Origin: Williamsia muralis NBRC 105860
GTDB taxonomy: Bacteria > Actinomycetota > Actinomycetes > Mycobacteriales > Mycobacteriaceae
Length of the DNA: 64,000 bases
Direction of reading: 5' to 3'
NCBI RefSeq assembly: GCF_001598915.1
Contig: NZ_BDAP01000005.1
Span: 401,189-465,188, forward strand
Below are positions 10,006 to 18,127 of this stretch, piece by piece. The notes below the pieces were generated by a model. That model saw only the letters and a list, made by a program, of their open reading frames with translations. It was not told where the DNA came from and ran no database searches. A program made the position numbers and the translations under genes. The stretch's first letter is position 1. Every line of letters starts with the position of its first letter.

Positions 10006-11089
10006 GCCCGTCGGAGATCGTTCGCGCGGCCCGCTGTTGCTCGTCGGGACGGAGTTCGGACCACGCGAGCCCGACCGAACGGCGGATCGACAGCATCACC
10101 CGTTCGGTGTGCTGATCGTCCGGAGTCAGCTGTTCGTGGCCGGCAACCGGTAGTTCTGCGGCGGCCACCGCGGCGGCATACCTGGCCGGGTGTTTGTGGT
10201 TCCACCAGCGGACCCCCGCGACGTGCGAGTGCGCCCCGGGCCCGGCTCCCCACCAGTCGGCGCTGTCCCAGTAGCCGAGATTGTGCCGACAGAACGCGTC
10301 GGGCACCGAGGTTCGCGCCCAGTTCGACACCTCGTACCACCGAAGTCCCGCGGCCGAGAGGCGCTCGTCGATCATCTCGTACCGGCTCGCGAGCACGTCG
10401 TCATCGGGAGCAGGCAGCTCTCCCCGGCGCACCCGGCGGGCCAGGGCGGTGCCGTCTTCGACGATCAGCGCGTATGCCGACACGTGGTCGACCCCGGCAT
10501 CGAGAACCGCATCGAGGGACGAGGCGAGATCCTCGTCGCGCTCTCCGGGGGTGCCGTAGATCAGATCGAGGTTCACATGTCCGAGCCCGGCGGCCCTGGC
10601 CTCACGCGCGGCGGTGACGGCCCGGCCGGGGGTGTGCGTGCGGTCCAGCACCGCGAGAACGTGACCCGCGGCCGATTGCATCCCCAGTGACACGCGGGTG
10701 AACCCGGCCGCGAGGATGCCCTCGAAGAATTCGGGCGACGTCGATTCGGGATTCGATTCGGTGGTGATCTCGGCCCCCGGCGCGATGTCGAAGTGAGTCC
10801 GCACCGATGCCATGACGCGCCCCAAACCCTCCGCGCCCAGCAGCGATGGGGTCCCACCGCCGACGAAGATCGTCGACACGGGCCTGGACGGATCGAGGTG
10901 GGTCGCCGCCATCGACAGTTCACCGTCGAGTGCGGAGAGCCACTGCTCCGGTGACGAGCTGCTGCCCAGCTCACCGGGTGTGTAGGTGTTGAAGTCGCAG
11001 TAACCGCACCGCGTCGCGCAAAACGGGACGTGGATGTACAGCCCCAGAGGGGTCTCGGATCGCGACTTCGGGATGAAGGTGTTCGGCAT
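9917..11089 (-). CDS. hemW: Radical SAM protein HemW (coproporphyrinogen-oxidase-like heme chaperone)
   Basis: The 390-residue protein has the radical-SAM cluster motif CATRCGYC (Cys24, Cys28, Cys31) at the start of IHVPFCATRCGYCDFNTY. This is followed by the SAM-binding GGGTPSLL and a C-terminal HemW domain (DNLGYWD-like HNLGYWDSADWWGAGPGAHSH). HemW, formerly called HemN-like, binds heme and is thought to load it onto respiratory proteins; it lacks the extra N-terminal cysteine region of true HemN. Its position next to hrcA/lepA blocks is common. The 3' end overlaps the convergent small gene by 89 bases. Confidence 0.93.
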   Translation of the reverse strand: MPNTFIPKSRSETPLGLYIHVPFCATRCGYCDFNTYTPGELGSSSSPEQWLSALDGELSMAATHLDPSRPVSTIFVGGGTPSLLGAEGLGRVMASVRTHFDIAPGAEITTESNPESTSPEFFEGILAAGFTRVSLGMQSAAGHVLAVLDRTHTPGRAVTAAREARAAGLGHVNLDLIYGTPGERDEDLASSLDAVLDAGVDHVSAYALIVEDGTALARRVRRGELPAPDDDVLASRYEMIDERLSAAGLRWYEVSNWARTSVPDAFCRHNLGYWDSADWWGAGPGAHSHVAGVRWWNHKHPARYAAAVAAAELPVAGHEQLTPDDQHTERVMLSIRRSVGLAWSELRPDEQQRAARTISDGLTERVGSSLVLTNRGRLLADGVVRDLLAG

Positions 11090-11156
11090 CGTGGTTCGAT
11101 CATCCCAGTACTGGCGACAACATCAGAATCAGCGCAATCGGCAAGGGACGAAACCC

Positions 11157-11708
11157 ATGACACGACCCGGTAGGTCGGGCGACTTCATCCAACTGCCCAA
11201 GAGCCTGATCGTCTGGGCGATGGTGCGGTCTTTCGGCATCGTGGTCGCTTATCTGACCGCGTATTTCATGGTGCCGTGGACGGTGCTCGACGGCTGGGGC
11301 GAGGTGGTGGTCGTGGCGGCGTTTCTGGTGGTCGCTGCGCTCACAGCCGTCTGGCAGATCGGCCGGATCCTGCGGGCTCCGGCACCCGCGGTCCAGGCGA
11401 TCGAGGCTCTTGCCATCATTGCCCCGCTCTACCTGCTCGGCTTCGCTCTCGGATATTTTCTGCTCTCGGCGAGTGACCCTGCCCAGTTCAACGAGCCGCT
11501 GTCCCGGATGAGCTCGCTCTATTTCACCTTGTCGGTGTTCGCGACCGTGGGCTTCGGGGACATCACCGCGGCCGTCGATCTGTCCCGCGCGATCGTGGCG
11601 ATACAGATGGTCCTCAACCTGATCGTCGTCGGCGTGGGCATCAAGGTCATCGTCGCGGCAGTCCAGTGGAGCAGGACAAAGAAGAAAGAATCTGGCGGGG
11701 AGGAATGA
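11157..11708 (+). CDS. Two-pore-type ion channel protein (potassium-channel pore signature)
   Basis: The 183-residue protein has four hydrophobic segments (about 17-40, 47-67, 81-103 and 146-172). A re-entrant pore loop before the last one carries TVGFGD (130-135), the K+ selectivity-filter signature (TVGYGD class). There is no RCK/TrkA ligand domain and only a short charged tail (RTKKKESGGEE). It is therefore probably a small K+-selective or cation channel gated by an unknown signal. I chose the ATG at 11157 because GGGA lies about 8 bases upstream and the protein begins cleanly; the longer frame reads through hemW antisense. It diverges from hemW. Confidence 0.85.
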   Translation: MTRPGRSGDFIQLPKSLIVWAMVRSFGIVVAYLTAYFMVPWTVLDGWGEVVVVAAFLVVAALTAVWQIGRILRAPAPAVQAIEALAIIAPLYLLGFALGYFLLSASDPAQFNEPLSRMSSLYFTLSVFATVGFGDITAAVDLSRAIVAIQMVLNLIVVGVGIKVIVAAVQWSRTKKKESGGEE

Positions 11709-11834
11709 CCACGACTCGACCGGTGTTGACACCTGAATACGTCGGCGTCGACCGCGCCGACGGACTTCGGCTCAGAGTGAGCCAAAGTAAGCCCAAGTAG
11801 ACGCATCAAGGAAGGCCGTGGCACTATGGGCGAC
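11709..11834 (+). promoter_or_regulatory. Upstream region of the sulfite reductase operon
   Basis: Between the channel gene and the cysteine leader I see no gene. A TTGACA stands at 11726-11731, but no convincing -10 lies 17 bases downstream. A weak -10-like CACTAT (11822-11827) ends seven bases before the GTG at 11835, which would allow a leaderless leader-peptide transcript. AAGGAAGG at 11808-11815 could instead serve as a ribosome site for the ATG at 11826. Which is used cannot be settled from sequence. Confidence 0.35.
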
Positions 11835-11915
11835 GTGACTTCTCAAGGGGTGTGGCTCGCGATGCGACGGCACATCGATCTCAAGCGCGTATGCAGCGCT
11901 TTCTGTCTTAACTGA
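11835..11915 (+). CDS. Cysteine-containing leader peptide upstream of sirA (attenuator ORF)
   Basis: A 26-codon frame (GTG at 11835) ends with RRHIDLKRVCSAFC and two more residues before a TGA at 11913-11915. Two of its last seven residues are Cys (TGC and TGT). Alternative in-frame starts are ATG 11826, GTG 11850 and ATG 11862. The pattern RRH(V/I)D..R..SA.C is known to me from short peptides, annotated as putative leader peptides, before sulfur-assimilation genes of actinobacteria; cysteine-responsive attenuation by such ORFs has been shown in mycobacteria. It lies 150 bases before sirA with stem-loops between. It should sense Cys-tRNA supply by ribosome stalling; this is inference. Confidence 0.72.
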   Translation: MTSQGVWLAMRRHIDLKRVCSAFCLN

Positions 11916-12065
11916 CAAGCGGCACAACCCACGGTCCACAGCCCGGACCGCAGATGGTGACAAGCCCGCGCCACGCTCTTCCCTTGTACCAAGCCTTTGC
12001 TGGACTCCCGGGTGCCTCGAGCCCTGATCTGCACGCTGCCCGGAGTCCGCCAGACAGGAGAATCA
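11916..12065 (+). promoter_or_regulatory. Putative attenuator/RBS-control leader between the Cys peptide and sirA
   Basis: Two inverted repeats stand out. CGGTCC (11932-11937) pairs with GGACCG (11945-11950) over a 7-base loop. GGACTCC (12002-12008) plus GGG pairs with CCC plus GGAGTCC (12039-12048), leaving one bulged C; the inner GTGC/GCAC can extend it. The second hairpin ends seven bases before the Shine-Dalgarno AGGAG (12056-12060) of sirA. This arrangement suits coupling between translation of the leader peptide and access to the sirA ribosome site or transcript termination. No U-tract follows, so translational or Rho-dependent control is more likely than intrinsic termination. Confidence 0.5.
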
Positions 12066-13766
12066 ATGACGTCGACCGCAGACGCCCCCGGCAAACCGGC
12101 GCGGCGGGCACGTCCGACGAAGCGCCGCGCCGAGGGCCAATGGAAACTCGGATACCGGGAGCCGCTCAACCCCAACGAGCAGGCCAAGAAGGACGACAAT
12201 CCGCTCAACGTCCGCGCCCGCGTCGAGAACATCTATTCCAAGCAGGGCTTCGATTCGATCGACAAACAGGATCTGCGCGGCCGGTTGCGTTGGTGGGGTC
12301 TCTACACCCAGCGCGCCGAGGGTTATGACGGCACCTGGACCGGTGACGACAACATCGACCTCCTCGAGGCCCGCCATTTCATGATGCGGGTCCGCTGCGA
12401 CGCCGGCGCACTGACTGCCGAGCAATTGCGCACGATCGGTCAGATCTCCACCGAGTTCGCCCGCGATACAGCAGATCTCTCCGATCGTGAGAACGTCCAG
12501 TACCACTGGATCGAGATCGAGAACGTCCCCGAGATCTGGCAACGACTCGAGGCCGTCGGCCTCAAGACCACCGAGGCGTGCGGGGATTGCCCCCGCGTGG
12601 TGCTCGGTTCCCCGCTCGCCGGTGAGGCCGTGGACGAGATCCTCGACCCCACACCCGCGATCGACGAGATCGTCCGCCGGTACATCGGCGACCCGAAGTA
12701 CTCGAACCTCCCCCGCAAGTTCAAGACGGCGATCTCCGGCCTGCAGGACGTAGCCCACGAGATCAACGACGTCGCCTTCATCGGCGTCAACCATCCCGAG
12801 CACGGGCCCGGACTCGACCTGTGGGTCGGCGGCGGGCTCTCCACCAACCCGATGCTTGCGCAGCGGGTCGGTGCGTGGGTCGCACTCGACGACGTCCCGG
12901 ATGTCTGGGAGGGCGTGGTCTCGCTGTTCCGCGACTACGGTTACCGGCGTCTGCGTACCAAGGCCCGGCTGAAGTACCTGCTCAAGGACTGGGGCATCGA
13001 GAAGTTCCGCCAGGTGCTCGAGGACGAATACCTGGGCCGCAAGCTGATCGACGGACCGGCGCCTGCCCCGCTCACCGCACCGCGCGACCACGTGGGCGTG
13101 CAGAAGCTGAAGAACGGCCTCAACTCCGTCGGGTTCGCGGCGATCGCCGGACGCGTGTCGGGCTCCAAGCTCACCGCTGTCGCCGATGCCGCAGCCCGGG
13201 TCGGCTCCGACCGCATCCGCTTCACCCCGTACCAGAAGCTGGTTGTCCTCGACGTCGCCGACGACAAGGTCGAGCAGCTCATCTCCGAACTCGCACCTCT
13301 CGGGCTGATCGCCAGGCCGTCGCCCTGGCGGCGCAACCTGATGGCCTGTTCGGGCATCGAGTTCTGCAAGTTGTCGTTCACCGAGACGCGCAAACGGTCG
13401 CAGGTGCTCGTGCCCGAATTGGAGTCGCGACTCGCCGACATCAACGACCAGCTCGACGTCCCGATCACGGTGAACATCAACGGCTGCCCCAACTCGTGCG
13501 CCCGCGCACAGATCGCCGACATCGGATTCAAGGGCATGCTCGTCGAGGACGCCGATGGCAACACCGTGGAAGGCTTCCAGGTTCACCTCGGCGGCAGCCT
13601 CGGTCAGGATTCGGCATTCGGCCGCAAACTCCGTCAGCACAAGGTGCTCTCCGGAGAGATCGGTGACTACATGGACCGCGTGGTCCGCAATTTCGTGAAG
13701 CAACGCAGTGACGGTGAGCGTTTCGCCCAGTGGGCGGTTCGCGCCGACGAGGAGGATTTGCGATGA
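12066..13766 (+). CDS. sirA: Assimilatory ferredoxin-dependent sulfite reductase
   Basis: It reduces sulfite to sulfide with six electrons, using siroheme and a 4Fe-4S cluster. The 566-residue product carries the cluster cysteines Cys428 and Cys434 (ACSGIEFCKLS) and Cys474 and Cys478 (NGCPNSCAR). Tyr80 in RWWGLYTQ and the Cys in EACGDCPR match the Tyr-Cys pair cross-linked in the M. tuberculosis NirA/SirA structure. Nitrite reductase is the alternative in this family, but the fused cysH-cysD-cysN neighbourhood settles on sulfite. The ATG has AGGAG five bases upstream. Its stop overlaps the cysH ATG (ATGA). Confidence 0.96.
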   Translation: MTSTADAPGKPARRARPTKRRAEGQWKLGYREPLNPNEQAKKDDNPLNVRARVENIYSKQGFDSIDKQDLRGRLRWWGLYTQRAEGYDGTWTGDDNIDLLEARHFMMRVRCDAGALTAEQLRTIGQISTEFARDTADLSDRENVQYHWIEIENVPEIWQRLEAVGLKTTEACGDCPRVVLGSPLAGEAVDEILDPTPAIDEIVRRYIGDPKYSNLPRKFKTAISGLQDVAHEINDVAFIGVNHPEHGPGLDLWVGGGLSTNPMLAQRVGAWVALDDVPDVWEGVVSLFRDYGYRRLRTKARLKYLLKDWGIEKFRQVLEDEYLGRKLIDGPAPAPLTAPRDHVGVQKLKNGLNSVGFAAIAGRVSGSKLTAVADAAARVGSDRIRFTPYQKLVVLDVADDKVEQLISELAPLGLIARPSPWRRNLMACSGIEFCKLSFTETRKRSQVLVPELESRLADINDQLDVPITVNINGCPNSCARAQIADIGFKGMLVEDADGNTVEGFQVHLGGSLGQDSAFGRKLRQHKVLSGEIGDYMDRVVRNFVKQRSDGERFAQWAVRADEEDLR

Positions 13767-14494
13767 GTACCGCAGTTCGCAGTGAGACGGAGTTGCGCGA
13801 TCTGGCGGCGGAAGGTGCTGCACTGCTGGGCCCGGACGCCTCAGCACACGACCTGATGCGCTGGACCGCAGACACTTTCGGCACCGACTTCATCGTCGCG
13901 TCCAACATGCAGGATGCGGTGCTCGTGGACGTTGCGGCCTCTGCCGTCACCCCCGAGCAGTTGAACGGCAGCAAACTCAAGGTGCTGTTTCTCGACACCG
14001 GCTATCACTTCGCCGAGACCCTCGGCACCCGCGACGCCGTCGAACAGGTCTACGGCGTCGAGATCGTGAACGCCAAAGCCGAGCAGAGCGTCGCGCAGCA
14101 GGATGCGGCCGTGGGACGCAATCTGTTCGCCTCGAATCCCGGCGAGTGCTGCCGGTTGCGCAAGGTGGTGCCGCTCAAACGTGAGCTGTCGGGATACCGG
14201 GCCTGGGTCACAGGCATTCGCCGAGTGGAGTCCCCCACCCGCGCCAACGCGCCTCTGATCTCCTTCGACGAGGCGTTCGGGTTGGTGAAGATCAATCCGA
14301 TCGCCGCCTGGACCGACGACGAGTTCCAGGACTACATCGACCGCAAGGGCGTGCTGGTCAATCCCCTTGTGGACGAGGGATATCCGTCGATCGGATGCGC
14401 CCCCTGCACCACCAAGCCGATCAACGGCGCTGATCCCCGAAGTGGCCGATGGGCCGGACTGGCCAAGACAGAATGCGGGTTGCACGCGTCATGA
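13763..14494 (+). CDS. cysH: Adenosine 5'-phosphosulfate (APS) reductase CysH
   Basis: CysH reduces activated sulfate to sulfite with thioredoxin. The 243-residue protein has the four cluster cysteines of APS-type enzymes: the CysCys pair at 129-130 (ECCRLRKVVPL) and Cys212/Cys215 (GCAPC). The catalytic Cys238 lies in ECGLH. These 4Fe-4S ligands mark it as APS- rather than PAPS-specific, which agrees with the lack of an APS-kinase domain on CysN here. Its ATG overlaps the sirA stop and its stop overlaps the cysD ATG, so it is translationally coupled to both. Confidence 0.96.
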   Translation: MSTAVRSETELRDLAAEGAALLGPDASAHDLMRWTADTFGTDFIVASNMQDAVLVDVAASAVTPEQLNGSKLKVLFLDTGYHFAETLGTRDAVEQVYGVEIVNAKAEQSVAQQDAAVGRNLFASNPGECCRLRKVVPLKRELSGYRAWVTGIRRVESPTRANAPLISFDEAFGLVKINPIAAWTDDEFQDYIDRKGVLVNPLVDEGYPSIGCAPCTTKPINGADPRSGRWAGLAKTECGLHAS

Positions 14495-15429
14495 CAATCG
14501 ACCAGAACACCGACGTACTGCCCGTCGAGACCGCGGATGAGTTCAGCACACTCGACGCCCTCGAGTCCGAGGCGATCCACATCTTCCGGGAGGTGGCCGG
14601 CGAGTTCGAACGTCCGGTGATCCTGTTCTCCGGCGGCAAGGATTCGACGGTGCTGCTGCACGTCGCACTCAAGGCGTTCTGGCCTGCGCCACTGCCGTTT
14701 TCGCTGCTGCACGTCGACACCGGGCACAACCTGCCCGAGGTGCTGCAGTTCCGTGACGACGTGGTGGAGCGGCACAGCCTCCGTCTGCACGTCGCCAAGG
14801 TCGAGGACTACCTGGCCGATGGCAGGCTGACCGAACGCCCCGACGGCATCCGGAATCCGCTGCAGACCGTTCCCCTTCTCGACGCGATCACCGAGAACCG
14901 GTTCGACGCCGTGTTCGGTGGTGCCCGCCGGGACGAGGAACGTTCGCGCGCCAAGGAGCGGATCTTCTCGCTCCGCAACGCCTTCGGGCAGTGGGACCCC
15001 AAGCGCCAGCGGCCCGAACTGTGGAACCTCTACAACGGCAAGCACGCACCCGGCGAGCACGTTCGTGTGTTCCCGTTGTCGAACTGGACCGAACTGGACG
15101 TCTGGCGGTACATCGCCCGCGAGCAGGTGCTCCTCCCCTCGATCTATTACGCGCACGAGCGCGAGGTCTACTCACGCGACGGCATGTGGATGACGCCCGG
15201 CCCCTGGGGCGGACCCGCCGACGGTGAACAGATCCAGAAGCTCTCGGTCCGGTACCGGACCGTAGGCGACGGATCGACCACCGGGGCCGTGTTGTCCGAC
15301 GCGTCCGACAACGAGGCCGTCCTGGCCGAGGTCGCGGCCTCGCGCCTGACCGAACGCGGTGCCACCCGCGGCGACGACCGGGTCTCGGAGGCCGCGATGG
15401 AAGACCGTAAGCGCGAGGGATATTTCTGA
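14491..15429 (+). CDS. cysD: Sulfate adenylyltransferase subunit 2 CysD
   Basis: CysD is the ATP-pyrophosphatase subunit that, with the GTPase CysN, makes APS from sulfate and ATP. The 312-residue product has the PP-loop SGGKDSTVLLH near residue 50 and typical conserved stretches (LPFSLLHVDTGHNLPEV, FGGARRDEERSRAKERIFS, YNGKHAPGEHVRVFPLSNWTE). The ATG at 14491 overlaps the cysH stop (ATGA). The stop shares one base with the cysN ATG (TGATG). Confidence 0.97.
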   Translation: MTIDQNTDVLPVETADEFSTLDALESEAIHIFREVAGEFERPVILFSGGKDSTVLLHVALKAFWPAPLPFSLLHVDTGHNLPEVLQFRDDVVERHSLRLHVAKVEDYLADGRLTERPDGIRNPLQTVPLLDAITENRFDAVFGGARRDEERSRAKERIFSLRNAFGQWDPKRQRPELWNLYNGKHAPGEHVRVFPLSNWTELDVWRYIAREQVLLPSIYYAHEREVYSRDGMWMTPGPWGGPADGEQIQKLSVRYRTVGDGSTTGAVLSDASDNEAVLAEVAASRLTERGATRGDDRVSEAAMEDRKREGYF

Positions 15430-16724
15430 TGAGTGCTTCACCTGATCTGCTGCGCCTGGCCACTGCCGGCAGTGTGGACGACGGCAAGTCGACGCTAGTC
15501 GGCCGGTTGCTGTACGACACCAAGTCCGTGCTGGCCGACCAGATCGACGCGGTCACCCGCGCCTCGGTCGACAAGGGCCTCGATCAACCGGACCTGTCAC
15601 TGCTCGTCGACGGTCTGCGCGCCGAGCGCGAACAGGGCATCACCATCGATGTCGCCTACCGCTACTTCGCCACACCGACGCGTTCGTTTGTGCTGGCCGA
15701 CACGCCAGGGCATGTGCAGTACACCCGCAACACGGTGTCCGGCGCGTCCACTGCGGGCCTGGTCATCCTGCTCGTTGATGCCCGCAAGGGTGTCATTTCG
15801 CAGACCCGTCGGCATGCCGCGGTGATGGCCTTGCTGGGTGTGCCCCGACTTGTGTTGGCAGTCAACAAGATCGACCTGGTCGACGACCCGGAAAAGGTGT
15901 TCGGCGAGATCCGGACCCAGTTCACCGACATGACAACCTCGCTCGGTTGGAGTGCCGATCGGGTCGTTTCGATCCCGGTGTCGGCGCTACACGGCGACAA
16001 CGTCGCCGTGCGTTCGGACAACACGCCCTTCTACGACGGACCGACACTGATCGAGCACCTCGAGTCCGTGCCCGTCGAAGACGACCGCAAGCCGGTCGGT
16101 TTCCGCTTCCCTGTGCAGTACGTGATCCGGCCCCGCACACCTGAGTACCCCGACTACCGGGGATACGCCGGTCAGGTCGCCGCTGGACGGGTCACCGTCG
16201 GCGACGAGGTGGTTGTCCTGCCTTCGGGCACCCGCACCACCGTCGAACGCATCGACACCGCGGACGGTTCGCTGCAGTCCGCCCACACCGGGCGCAGCGT
16301 GACCGTGCTCCTCGCGGACGACGTCGACGTATCCCGCGGTGACGTGATCGCCGCAGTCGCCGATGCGCCAGAACCCATTTCGCAGTTCAGTGCCACGGTC
16401 TGCTGGCTCGGCGACAAGGCTCTGCGCCCCGGTGCTCGACTGCTGCTCAAGCACGGCGCCCGCACCACCCAGGCCATCGTCGGCGAACTCGAGGTGCTGT
16501 TCGACGAGCAGGAACTGGTACTGCGCGATCAGCCCGAATCGCTGGAACTGAACCAGATCGGCCGGATCTCGGTGCAGACCGCACAGCCGATCAGCGCCGA
16601 TGACTACAACACCAACCGCGAGACCGGCAGTTTCCTGTTGATCGACCCGCAGGGCGGCAACACCCTCGGCGCCGGACTGGTGGGCGACGCCCTGTCGCAG
16701 CTGCACCTGAAAGAACTTGTGTGA
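15429..16724 (+). CDS. cysN: Sulfate adenylyltransferase subunit 1 CysN (no CysC fusion)
   Basis: CysN couples GTP hydrolysis to APS formation by CysD. The 431-residue protein is an EF-Tu-like GTPase with GSVDDGKST (14-22), GITIDVAYRYF, DTPGH and NKIDLVDD, then two beta-barrel domains. It ends with LSQLHLKELV and has no C-terminal APS kinase, in contrast to the CysNC fusion of many mycobacteria. This suits a pathway that reduces APS directly. It shares a base with cysD and overlaps the ferrochelatase start by 4 bases. Confidence 0.96.
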   Translation: MSASPDLLRLATAGSVDDGKSTLVGRLLYDTKSVLADQIDAVTRASVDKGLDQPDLSLLVDGLRAEREQGITIDVAYRYFATPTRSFVLADTPGHVQYTRNTVSGASTAGLVILLVDARKGVISQTRRHAAVMALLGVPRLVLAVNKIDLVDDPEKVFGEIRTQFTDMTTSLGWSADRVVSIPVSALHGDNVAVRSDNTPFYDGPTLIEHLESVPVEDDRKPVGFRFPVQYVIRPRTPEYPDYRGYAGQVAAGRVTVGDEVVVLPSGTRTTVERIDTADGSLQSAHTGRSVTVLLADDVDVSRGDVIAAVADAPEPISQFSATVCWLGDKALRPGARLLLKHGARTTQAIVGELEVLFDEQELVLRDQPESLELNQIGRISVQTAQPISADDYNTNRETGSFLLIDPQGGNTLGAGLVGDALSQLHLKELV

Positions 16725-17464
16725 CAACACTTGTGCTCGCCGCCCATGGCAGCCGCGACCCCCGGTTCGCGGCCACCATGGAACGGATCACCCATGGTGT
16801 CCGCACCCGGCTCCCCGGGGTCGATGTGCGCCTCGGCTACCTCGACCTCAATTCCCCGAGCGTCGCCGACGTCCTCACGGCTTGCACTGGCCGGGTGATG
16901 GTCGCTCCCCTGCTGCTGTCCAACGCTTTTCACAGCAAGGTCGATCTTCCGGCGATCGTCTCCGACGCCTGCGCCGCCAACCCCGACATCGAGGTCCGGC
17001 AGTTGCCGCCACTCGGAGATGATCCCCGGATCGTCAGCGCGCTGATCGGCCGGCTGGACCAGGCAGGCATCCGCGCCACCGACGGCGTCGTGTTGACCGC
17101 GGTCGGATCCAGCGATCCCACTGCCGACGAGGCCGTTCGGGGCCGCGCCGCAGAACTCGCCGTCCGGCTCCGGACACCGTTGGTGCAGACGGTCTTCGCG
17201 ACCCGACTGGGCCAGGATCACAGCAATCTGCATCAGTCTCTACGGAGTCTGCGTCGCGGCGGTGCACGGCGTGTTGTTGTCAGCCCGTATTTCTTGTCCG
17301 CAGGATTACTGACCGAACGCGTCGACGCGGCCGTGGACCATCTTGCCCCGGGTTCGTTGATAGCCGGCCCGATCGGGGCTCATCCCGACCTGATCGACGT
17401 CGTGTGCGACCGTTTCCGCGACGCGACCATGGCCACCCCGGCTCCGTTCTCTGCGTTCAGATAG
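16721..17464 (+). CDS. Sirohydrochlorin ferrochelatase (CbiX/SirB-like)
   Basis: The 247-residue product has two CbiX-like halves. The first has TLVLAAHGSRDPRF (3-16) with the metal-site His9 and LLLSNAFHSKVDLP; the second has VSPYFLSAGLLTERV. It probably inserts iron into sirohydrochlorin to make siroheme for the sulfite reductase encoded four genes upstream; cobalt insertion for cobalamin is the alternative, less likely in this operon. The GTG at 16721 overlaps the cysN stop (GTGTGA). The end overlaps the convergent TetR gene by 8 bases. Confidence 0.9.
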   Translation: MTTLVLAAHGSRDPRFAATMERITHGVRTRLPGVDVRLGYLDLNSPSVADVLTACTGRVMVAPLLLSNAFHSKVDLPAIVSDACAANPDIEVRQLPPLGDDPRIVSALIGRLDQAGIRATDGVVLTAVGSSDPTADEAVRGRAAELAVRLRTPLVQTVFATRLGQDHSNLHQSLRSLRRGGARRVVVSPYFLSAGLLTERVDAAVDHLAPGSLIAGPIGAHPDLIDVVCDRFRDATMATPAPFSAFR

Positions 17465-18059
17465 AACGCTTGGTCGCCGCTTTCTCGGTCAGCGGCAACC
17501 CATGGTAAGTACCTGCCAAGGCCGCCCCGGCCGCGAGTAGTGGCGCGGTGTCGCGCAGGGTCCGGGTCATCACAAAGGCCCCCTCCAACGCGCAGATGAT
17601 GGCGATGATGACCTCCCTCGCCGTGTCCGGATGGACGCCTCGACTCTCGAAGTACGCCGTTCCCAGCGTGATCCAGTCACCGAACACCGATGCTGCGGCC
17701 AACCGGAGCGATTCGTCGGCATTTGCGACCTCACCGGCAACGGTGGACACCGGACACATGTTCGCAAAACCGGTCTGCTCGATGTCCTCGGCAGCCAGGG
17801 CGAACGCCGCTCTGATGCCGTCTCCGAGGTCGGTCTGGTCGGCGAAGACCGCCGGGATGATCGCGGCGTAGGCGACGCCCGCGTTCACCAGTGCCTCACG
17901 GGCGATCTGCGCCTTGCCCTCGGGAAAGTGATGGTAGATGGACCCGATCGGCGCACCGGATCCGGCGACGATCTGCTTCATGCTCAGCGCTGCGTACCCG
18001 TGCACCCGCATCAGTTCGACCGCCGTGGTCAGGATCGTTTCGCGCGTTCCTCTTGCCAT
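17457..18059 (-). CDS. TetR-family regulator (LmrA/YxaF-like)
   Basis: The 200-residue protein has an N-terminal helix-turn-helix (about 5-50, SMKQIVAGSGAPIGSIYHHFPEGK) and a ligand-binding C-terminal part in the LmrA/YxaF group (FANMCPVSTVAGEVAN). I chose the ATG at 18059 with GGAGGTG immediately upstream; a GTG 12 bases earlier is possible but overlaps the ribosome site. It diverges from an alpha/beta hydrolase across a perfect 36-bp palindrome, so it very likely represses itself and the hydrolase until a ligand binds. The ligand is unknown. Confidence 0.92.
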   Translation of the reverse strand: MARGTRETILTTAVELMRVHGYAALSMKQIVAGSGAPIGSIYHHFPEGKAQIAREALVNAGVAYAAIIPAVFADQTDLGDGIRAAFALAAEDIEQTGFANMCPVSTVAGEVANADESLRLAAASVFGDWITLGTAYFESRGVHPDTAREVIIAIICALEGAFVMTRTLRDTAPLLAAGAALAGTYHGLPLTEKAATKRSI

Positions 18060-18077
18060 CAGCACCTCCACGTCCCA

Positions 18078-18113
18078 TACTAGAGCAATCGTTCTAGAAC
18101 GATTGCTCTAGTA
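18078..18113. promoter_or_regulatory. 36-bp perfect palindrome, probable TetR operator
   Basis: Every base from 18078 to 18113 pairs with its mirror around the centre GTTCT|AGAAC. The outer half is TAGAGCAATC and its complement. It lies 18 bases from the TetR ATG and 14 bases from the hydrolase ATG, covering both promoters. Its length would fit one dimer or two overlapping dimers. Confidence 0.85.
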
Positions 18114-18127
18114 CCGGGGAGGTCACC

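Noticed and set aside
11726..11731. TTGACA as -35 of a sirA promoter
   Set aside because: It is a perfect -35 hexamer, but no -10-like sequence lies at 16-19 bases, so it is not called as a promoter.
12063..13847. 594-codon open frame on the minus strand opposite sirA
   Set aside because: It mirrors sirA, whose cluster cysteines, overlaps and family length are clear. The antisense product has no recognisable domain and arises from high-GC codon bias.
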